Under the pieces are notes generated by a model. The model made no database searches and was not told where the DNA came from. It was given only the letters and a program-made list of their open reading frames with translations. Made by a program: the position numbers and the translations under genes. A stretch of DNA of 47,692 nucleotides. It comes from Intoshia linei (Eukaryota; Orthonectida; Rhopaluridae). This document shows positions 40,701-47,692 of this stretch, in pieces (position 1 is the stretch's first letter; each line of letters starts with the position of its first letter). The stretch is from contig LWCA01000143.1 of assembly GCA_001642005.1 (NCBI GenBank), forward strand, positions 1 through 47,692. The letters run 5' to 3'.

Positions 40701-42130
40701 CTCTGAAAACAAATCTAAAAAAAAAAATAATTCATGGGTATTTTTATATATACTACTTTATTATTTCTTGACCGATTTTTATCGTACACTTTTATTATTT
40801 TTGTAAAATGCACCCATTAATACAAAAATAATGACATAATATATATTTTACAAGCTCTAAATCAGTGAAAAAGTTAATTTACCTGGGATTATAGCGTCTT
40901 TTCGAGATTACGCGTCCATTATATTCACTACAATTTTGTTTTTGAATAGTTTCAAGTCGTTATTTATTATTATAGTTTTGGTCATATTATTGCAGATTTT
41001 TAATTATTAATTCTACTTATTCAGATAAAATCTTCTTTGATTAAAGCATTTAATGGTAAAAAGAAGGAAAATTTGATAGCCGAGTTTATTCAAGAAATTC
41101 ATGAAGACGAAGCTTGGTCTATGGCGAATATAAATGAGATTACCCAATATCGAGGCATCACCAATTCAAATTCAATTTCTCAAAAATCTTGCAGTTCTTG
41201 TGATAAATGCAATAATAGCTCATCTTGCCCTATCGATTCTACTAAATCGTATATATTAAAAATTAATCATATCTTACTATTGGTAAATGGCTATATTTCT
41301 AATTGAAACATGACAAATTTTTAAAACATTTTTATATTTTGCAAATAGCGACGGTGAAAAAATCAATAGAAACTTTTTTGTGTTTTATATAACAATTACC
41401 CTGGAGCAGGAATTTCCTACCATTTTTCCGCTGGGTATCTTCCCATTTTTTATTTATCATTGATCTCAAATTTAGGAAAAGTTAAATAAACTAATAAAAT
41501 AACGATATATTTACAAAGAAATTTTCGTTGAATTGATGCTTAGATCTTAGTTTTTCTGTGGACCCAGGGTTCCTATATAAACTTTCCTATAGTCCCTTTA
41601 ACCTCGTCTCTGATTATATTTAAATAAATAAATTTATATATATATATAATCAATAATGACGAACAATTAATAGTATTATTTCAGCCGTATTAATTGTGTG
41701 GGTCTAATTACTTCAAACTTAAATAAGAAAAAATTTTATGGGGATCACGAAAAATTTTTGTATGTAATCAGATTTAATAAGTTTCACTTTTTTGGAACCC
41801 CTGTTCCAGGATTAAATATTTAAAAGTATTAAAACTATATATATTTTTTTTAGAAACGAATCGGAATTATTTAATATGAGAAACGAGTTGAACATTAAAC
41901 ATAATGAAATAAAAAGTTTGAGACTCGAACTCCTCACATTTCAAAATAGTATAATGGAAAAGGATGAACAACTTGACAATTTACGAGTAATTATATTATA
42001 AACTGGAATTAAATGTTTTTAGAAACAAATTTCTACATTAAAAATGAACGGACACGAGACTAATAATAATCAAATATATAAGGATGTATACAATTCAAAT
42101 TCAGAATTTTCAAATTTTAACATTTTATAA
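37718..42130 (+). CDS. Neuron navigator (NAV/sickie)-like coiled-coil protein lacking AAA+ domain
   Basis: Eight exons (37718-39005, 39424-40355, 40404-40487, 40549-40654, 40691-40737, 41025-41248, 41854-41986, 42023-42130) give 2922 nt and 973 residues, all in phase. The N-terminal 430 residues are Lys/Asn/Ser-rich and basic. Family evidence comes in order: NNGYVSDGDTFFSS resembles the GYMSDGD motif of NAV proteins; a Pro-rich PTPPPRN; the coiled-coil piece YTLNLRDKEIAALN; SWIKSSLIKAFNGKKKEN, like NAV (W)LRSSFxxAFxKKK; and MRNELNIKHNEIKSLRLELL followed by QLDNLRKQISTLK, like the NAV (T)DIRLEAL segment. NAV proteins bind the cytoskeleton in neurite and cell migration. No calponin-homology domain precedes the start, and an in-frame stop after STLKMNGHETNNN precludes the usual C-terminal AAA+ ATPase in this transcript. 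Reading past 39005 without splicing adds a tail made of repeat sequence. Confidence 0.72.
39065..39330. repeat. Inverse copy of the 18150-18540 repeat
   Basis: The block TTTAATTTTTTCATCAATG, then CATGTTTCCCTTGGGGTCC, CACTATTTGAACCGG and CATTCCACATAACTTATATT (39117-39290) is the reverse complement of 18170-18345. It lies in the proposed first intron (39006-39423) of the navigator-like gene and supplies the last 38 residues of the unspliced reading frame. Confidence 0.75.
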
Positions 42131-42423
42131 ATGAAATTGTTATATTAAATTTTCTAATTTTACTGTTTATAAATTACATATATTTGTACATGTTGGTTGA
42201 AATTGCGGCCTGCCGAACAGAACAATAATAAAATCTTTAAATATTATTTCTGTTATGAAAAGGATTCATGATTATAATTAGTCATGCGACAATTCCAAAT
42301 AATCGGGAGTCACTGAAATCGTTCTTTACAACTTTTTTAAAAAAAATAAAAATTAGTTGCAAAAAATAGCAGTTTTTTTAAATTAAAATGAATTAAATAT
42401 GGATTATCACTGAATACAATAAA
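42131..42423. other. 3' flank of the navigator-like gene
   Basis: Intergenic AT-rich stretch containing an AATAAA-type signal near 42223 (AACAATAATAAAATC). Nothing else is supported. Confidence 0.4.
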
Positions 42424-42760
42424 TCAATTAAATTTTCCGAATATTGGTTTACTTGTAAAACAACATTTGTGTGCGCATCCTTCTTCAATTAAATGTTTAA
42501 TAATTTTCAGGGTTGGAGGTTTTATCTGTCCTCCAAAAACAAATATAATATTTGGTACAACTGGTGAAAATCTAATATTTTAATTTCTTTACAAGAACTT
42601 AATTTAAATTTGTTTTGAAATAATTTTAATTTAGTTGTGGTTCAAAATGGATGTAAATTGGTTAAATATGACTCTTTTTGATTAAACAAAATACACGTTT
42701 ATCATGATTACAAAAAAGTTTTCTAGTTCGGTAGGTAAATTTGTAAATAAAACTTTTTGA
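42424..42760 (-). CDS. Weak two-exon gene candidate of unknown function
   Basis: On the minus strand, exons 42760-42695 and 42571-42424 join across a 123-bp GT..AG intron in matching phase. They read VLFTNLPTELENFFVIMINV, then FSPVVPNIIFVFGG and KIIKHLIEEGCAHKCC, ending at a TGA at 42426-42424. A Met lies in the first exon (MINVFSPVV); without an upstream exon the product is only about 52 residues. No family is recognised. The same interval on the plus strand has a good acceptor (TAATTTTCAG at 42510), so the strand is uncertain. Confidence 0.25.
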
Positions 42761-42890
42761 CTGTCACCTCAATTTGCTTGGACTAATCTGATATACATGT
42801 ATTATAACTGGATTTATAAAATAATGATAAAATTTATAAATGTTTGAGTAAATATTTAATTTGAAGAAATAAACAGTACATTAAACTGAT

Positions 42891-45226
42891 ATGTCTAATC
42901 TGAATATTATATCCAGTGAAATCGATGAATACACCACGTCCATGTGCTCTGTAAGGGATTCCATAAATGGTAATGTCTTAATATACTACGGATTTGTTCA
43001 CTCAATTTTCCATTACATATTGGATTCTAATTTTTAAAACCACAAATAATTATAATACTAGAATTTGAAAAACATGAAATCATAAAACAAAATTTATTCA
43101 AATCAAACGAACTCATGAAGCATATTTTTACGGCTCATAAAATACATCGATCAGCACAATTAAAAAAAATTTTAAAAACATGCAATGATTACATAAAAGG
43201 TAAAAATGTAATAATACAAATACACGTTACATGTATAATATTGACAATATGTTATACTGTGAATTATAATCTATGAAAATTAAGTTTTTAATTTGCATTG
43301 TACATTATACAGTGTATAATATACACTATATACTTTGGGATAAATTTCCAAAGTGAAGAATTTTCTTTAAGTTAAAATGTTTTCAATATTCATCATTCTA
43401 AAATTCACTTTTACCAACTCTCATATAAAAAATCAATTTTCATCATCCCTTAGAAAATCTTTGAACACCTCTAACTGCCAACTGTGATGCGATATTTCCA
43501 AAATATATTAAAAAACGTCTTTTACCAATCCCTAACAAAAAACCCAATTTCACCAACCCTTCAGAAAAAATCTTTTGCATTTTAGAATGATGGGTATTCA
43601 TAATATAATTTTTTTAAGACAGACAATGCTTATCATATCAAGAAATATCCAACAACGTTGAAAATATAGCAAAGGAGTTTACAGATTGGTAAATTATTAT
43701 ACACTTAATTAATTATGTACTTATTTTCATATTTTTCTAAATACATTGTACATGTCATGAATTTTTATAGTCGTTTTTCTATGTTGTAAATTTTTGTATC
43801 AGTCGTATATCCATTTTGATATAAGTTATAAAGGATAATTTTCATAATTGATTTTTTGTTTTGCCTCCCATGAAAAATAGTACCCACTTGGTGTAAATAT
43901 TAAAATAATACTAACATGTATAGTACAAAATACATTTATTACATATTATCAAAATATATTAGTGTATCTGCTTTTGTTTTAAAACCCAGCATGGGAATAG
44001 AAAAAATGACAAAGAATATAAAAGTTTCTAAAGATAAATCCAAAAAAAGTGAAAAGTATAAATCAAAAGAATCTTCTATATCTAATGAAACCTATAATGT
44101 AATAAAAATATAATTATTAATTATAATTCTTCATAAAACACGTAGTCAGACCTCTCAATACCGCCATTTTAATTTTTCTATATTTATGACAGTATTAATA
44201 GTATAACGTTGTAGCGAATGGATCATGGATACCGTTATTATGTATTAATAATTATTCATATAATAGAATAATGATAAAATGAAGTCCATTCATCAAAAAA
44301 ACGCGTTTTTTAATGTATTTGTTTATAAATTTAATTAGGGTTTGGTACTAATTGAATTATAACTTATAATTCAATTTAAATTAATAATTTCTATAATAAC
44401 AGTTTATATTAAAATATTTATGATTATAAATTAAGGATTTAACTCATTTTAATCATATTTTTTTTTAAAATATTTTCAAACTGTGGCGGAATTGAGTTTG
44501 GCGGTCATAAGAAATTTTCTTATAAATTTGTTATAAAATTGAAATGTCTGACTGTATATTTAATCATCAAATATTTTAGGAAAAACCAAAAATCGATTTA
44601 ATTGAATTAGACGATGAAGGTAAAGTCCATGCATATTTACAAAAAATGAGATATAATAATAAAAAATTTAGAATCTAAAGAAATTTTAAATATACAAAAA
44701 AGTGTCAGCATAGATAATGAAGTAGCAACAAACATATACAACGAATTTATAAAAATGGACAAGTATTTGACTAAATTAAAAACAATCATCTTTTATCGAC
44801 ATAATATAGGTTATTTACAATACAATTTGCCCTCTTCCAATGTATATTTATAACAGCCAAACGGATGATCAGCAATATTCATTTCCTAAAATATTCAGTG
44901 ACGAAACTATAATACTCATCTCCTTTAAGACAGGGTGTTATAAGTAGCAAAATCAAAACTCAATAAAATCAATTTTGATATATTAATCAGAATTCTATTA
45001 CCATCAATATGATACCCATATTATGTACATTAATTGGTTAATAAATTTTTTTTGTAGATCCCCAATGATCCATATGTAATATGCAATATAATTTTTTAAT
45101 GTCATTTTTTTAGAACAATATTATGTATCTGGGCTCAGTGCATTAGATGTAGTGGAAGAAAATTTCAGTGAATTTGTAATTTTATCACTAATTAATAATA
45201 ATTATTATATCTACACTAGACATTAG
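42891..45226 (+). CDS. Seven-exon gene of unknown function, coiled coil and Lys-rich
   Basis: Exons 42891-42969, 43062-43199, 43619-43688, 43990-44098, 44580-44619, 44672-44809 and 45114-45226 total 687 nt (228 residues) with every junction GT..AG and in phase. The start is ATG at 42891 (MSNLNIISSEIDEYTTSM). The first 95 residues are helical with heptad-like spacing (SINEFEKHEIIKQNLFK). A Lys/Ser-rich segment (KVSKDKSKKSEKYKSKE) follows, then an acidic IDLIELDDEES and a second helical part (NIYNEFIKMDKYLTKLK) ending near YYVSGLSALDVVEENFSEF. A donor at 45176 could lead to a further exon. I do not recognise the family. Small coiled-coil subunits of cytoskeletal or trafficking complexes look like this, but no specific assignment is made. 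Confidence 0.6.
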
Positions 45227-45940
45227 GGTGTTAACTTTTTTCTAAAAACAAAAATACAGGGTTATACAGGATGAGAAAACAAATTCTAAGAAAAACTAAA
45301 TTCCTAAATTTTGAAAAACATCGGTCTGCTCAAAGAAAATAGTTTTCATAAATCAGATTTATAACATTGTATGTAGCCTTGCCATTATGTTTATATTATT
45401 TATTCAAATTGTCATTTCTATTGACAACAATTCACCTGCCTACGAAAAAAATTAAAATGGGTCTAATTAATGACAAAAAAATATTTTTTTCTCTCTATTT
45501 TATATTTAAAATTTCATCAGTAATTGCTGTAAGTCAGTAAATCGGTAATTCTTATGTCAAAATAATATAAAAGTAATATAATTAACATAAATCAATTAAT
45601 GAAATTCAGCTCAAAGAAAAAATAATAATTATTTTGATTATAATCAGATTGTAATATTTCATGTTTTCCATATTCTATATGTAAAATAAAAAGAACCCTT
45701 AAATAAATGTAAAGAAAGGTTGATAGAAGTATAGGTTAACATCATGTAGATATCTTTTAGAAGCAACATTTTTGACAAAACTTTAATTCGTATATAAAAT
45801 CTCACAGAAATTATACAACACGGGCATAAGGCTGATAAAATTTTAATGAAGCCAAATTCGTAATTGTTGAACCCATACAAGTTGTATCATAATGATATAT
45901 TTAAAAACGTTTGTTGCATCATATATGTATATTTTTTCAC
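45227..45940. other. AT-rich intergenic stretch
   Basis: No gene is supported. A minus-strand frame at 45659-45880 has no recognisable features. A TTAGGGTGTT piece near 45224, directly after the preceding stop codon, recurs near 10283 and, as AAGGGTGTC, near 34889, and may be a small transposon end. Confidence 0.35.
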
Positions 45941-46402
45941 TGTTAGGTGTTCTACCATAGAATTCACTCCTAAAGAGCAACCTTTCCACTTCTATTAAAA
46001 AAATTCATTTATACTATTTCTCATATTATTTACGGGGTGAAGTAACGGCAGTGCCATAAATACTTTAAAATGCCTACAAAAATTAGATCGGTTAGAGGCA
46101 TTGACGGCAAATTAGATAATGACACCGTTAATCGACTTAAAATTAATAATCATAAAAAATAATATAATAATAAATTTCAGTTCAAAATATTATGGGTATT
46201 TTCAAATTGCAGAGCAGGCCGATGTTTTTGTAATAATACTAAAAACAAACACGGCAGATGTTATTGTAATAAATATGATAATTATTTATTTAATTAAGCT
46301 AAAATACAATTAATATTTACATTATTTAAAGATTCTTGAGTTATTGAGTGATAATTAGTATATCTATAACTTTAGTAAAATGGTATGTATAGAGATACTA
46401 CA
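45941..46402 (-). repeat. Candidate 3' LTR of the Ty3/gypsy element
   Basis: Read on the minus strand, a polypurine tract (AAGGAGGGAGA at 46413-46403) sits about 120 bp after the integrase stop and is followed immediately by TGTAGTATCTC, a typical LTR start. The other end is proposed at 45941, where the minus strand finishes ACACCTAACA. Near that end a TATAAATG (about 46015) could be the promoter. The start is fairly secure; the end is inference, since the second LTR is outside the window. Confidence 0.5.
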
Positions 46403-46531
46403 TCTCCCTCCTTAAGATATTGTAATATTGTTAGCATCTAATATACTTTTGATTTCATTCATTACAAAATGTTGACCAAAAGTTTCGTTGGCAATTTTTA
46501 TTACATTCAATAATGGAGGATTAAAATTATT

Positions 46532-47692
46532 TTACTCATTAAGTTTGCTTATATTCAAAATATAATCCTTAAACTTTGTAGGTTCTTTAGAATTGCGTTT
46601 ATTTCGTCGTTTGAAAATTTTATGATCTTTTGATTTTTTTGGAAGTATTGGCTTATAATTTTCATAATGGTAACTTTTTGATTTTTCTATTATTTTAAAT
46701 TCTATTGATTTTTTTCCGTATACCATTTCAATTGGAGATAAACCAGTTCTCTGAGATGGTAACATTCTAATACTCGTGGAGACATGTTCTATTTTGGTAT
46801 CCCAGTTTGATCCTTCTTCATTACACCTTATACGTAATTTTTCTCTAATTCCTCTGTGTAAGCGTTCTACTTTTCCTGTTTCTTGATGACGGTACGGTGT
46901 AGATGTTCCTTTGTTAATGTTAAATGTTTTACAAAGTTCGTCTAATAATGTACATTCAAATTCTCGGCCCATATCCGTTTGAATCGTTTCGGGAGCCCCA
47001 TATCGACATATTAAATTTGTATAGATTGCTCGAGATACTATTTCTGATGTTTTATTTGGTATTGGAATACATTCAGTCAAACCAGAATAATGGTCCATCA
47101 TATTCAATAAGTAAACGTTACCATTTTCCGTTTTAGTAAGAGGTCCCATTATGTCTATCTGCCATAATTAATTGAAGTATTTAGTAATAACTGGGTTCAT
47201 TTCATTATGTCTGTGGTGATTACGGGCTTTTGATATATTACATTTTTCACAATTTTCTACAAATGTTTCTATATCTTTATGCATTCCAACCCAAAAATAG
47301 CGACTTCTGATAATCTGAAGTATCTTGGTTTTTCCAGGGTGTACATAAAGTTTTGACTTATGAAAGTAGCATAATATATTAATTTTGATGGAATTGGAAA
47401 CAATTGGAACAATGGTTTTATTTCGATAATGTAGTAATACTTTTACAATTTCCAATGTAGCTTGATGAAAACCGTATGGGTTTCGTTTCGGTATTTTTAA
47501 ATTGTTATTAATTGAATTCACAGCAGTTTTAATATCCATATCTTTCAATTGTATACCTTTTAAGTTAAAAGGATCATTATTCAGTGATATACTATTTGTA
47601 TTTTGTGATAAAACGTCTGCTCTTATGTTAAGGTGATTTGGTCTATACGTTATACCAAAATCGAATTCTTCCATGTATTCTATCCATCGAAA
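46532..47692 (-). pseudogene. Ty3/gypsy retrotransposon pol fragment (RNase H end and integrase)
   Basis: On the minus strand the frame enters from the right edge in the end of the RNase H region (FGITYRPNHLNIRADVLSQN). It then contains the integrase HHCC zinc finger (HPGKTKILQ, then CEKCNISKARNHH), the catalytic core starting WQIDIMGPL, the second Asp in IQTDMGREFE, and the Glu in TGKVERLHRG. It ends in a Lys-rich tail with a stop at 46534-46532. A single in-frame TAA at 47167-47165, just before LWQIDIMGPL, splits the frame, so this copy cannot make intact integrase. Reverse transcriptase, gag and the 5' LTR would be beyond the window. Confidence 0.92.

Noticed and set aside
46070-46310. Cys-rich spliced peptide (CRAGRCFC..GRCYC) on the plus strand
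   Set aside because: The Cys pairs arise from an internal sequence duplication with a spacing of about 36 bp, and the interval lies within the candidate LTR on the opposite strand, so it is probably not a gene.

Overview
The window is an AT-rich stretch of a eukaryotic nuclear genome, almost certainly from a small-bodied animal. It carries metazoan-type genes: a kismet/CHD7-class chromatin remodeler, an HR96/DAF-12/VDR-like nuclear receptor, a neuron-navigator-type coiled-coil protein and an STK33-type kinase. All spliced genes use GT..AG introns. These fall into two sizes: a very short class of about 34-52 bp (often exactly 36 bp), and introns of 200 bp to 2.3 kb, many of which hold transposon debris. 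The species cannot be named from sequence alone. Compact genes, tiny introns and strong AT bias would fit a highly reduced spiralian such as an orthonectid, but this is inference.

Layout. 1-980: no supported gene. 981-9694 (+): CHD6-9 remodeler, with later exons at 8991-9694 that are probably its C-terminus. 9905-12405 (+): nuclear receptor with DNA-binding and ligand-binding domains. 12406-14338: transposon remnants. 14339-16711 (-): OTU-fold protease. 16712-19595: repeats, including an intact 176-bp hAT-type MITE. 19616-20191 (+): peptidyl-tRNA hydrolase 2. 20730-21095 (-): mitochondrial ribosomal protein bL35m. 21511-26894 (+): MIC60/mitofilin. 27462-30874 or 31459 (+): STK33-like kinase. 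31460-37717: repeat-dominated desert with a foldback-like hAT element nested in an older repeat. 37718-42130 (+): navigator-like gene. 42424-42760 (-): weak small gene candidate. 42891-45226 (+): seven-exon gene of unknown function. 45941-47692 (-): 3' half of a Ty3/gypsy retrotransposon with a broken integrase frame, running off the right edge.

PTH2, bL35m and MIC60 form a cluster of genes with mitochondrial roles; bL35m and MIC60 are head to head. The other neighbours show no evident functional link.

Exon chains for the nuclear receptor, PTH2, STK33, the navigator-like gene and the unknown gene were assembled by hand from GT..AG sites. Each has a total length divisible by three, which supports the models, but no transcript evidence was available. 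The repeat content is dominated by hAT-type families whose ends resemble CAGTGGTTYTC, plus pogo-like TA-flanked MITEs. No operon-like prokaryotic system, CRISPR array or clearly new molecular system was found. The most unusual items are the shortened zinc-finger loop of the nuclear receptor, the navigator-like protein lacking CH and AAA+ domains, and the nested repeat structures.
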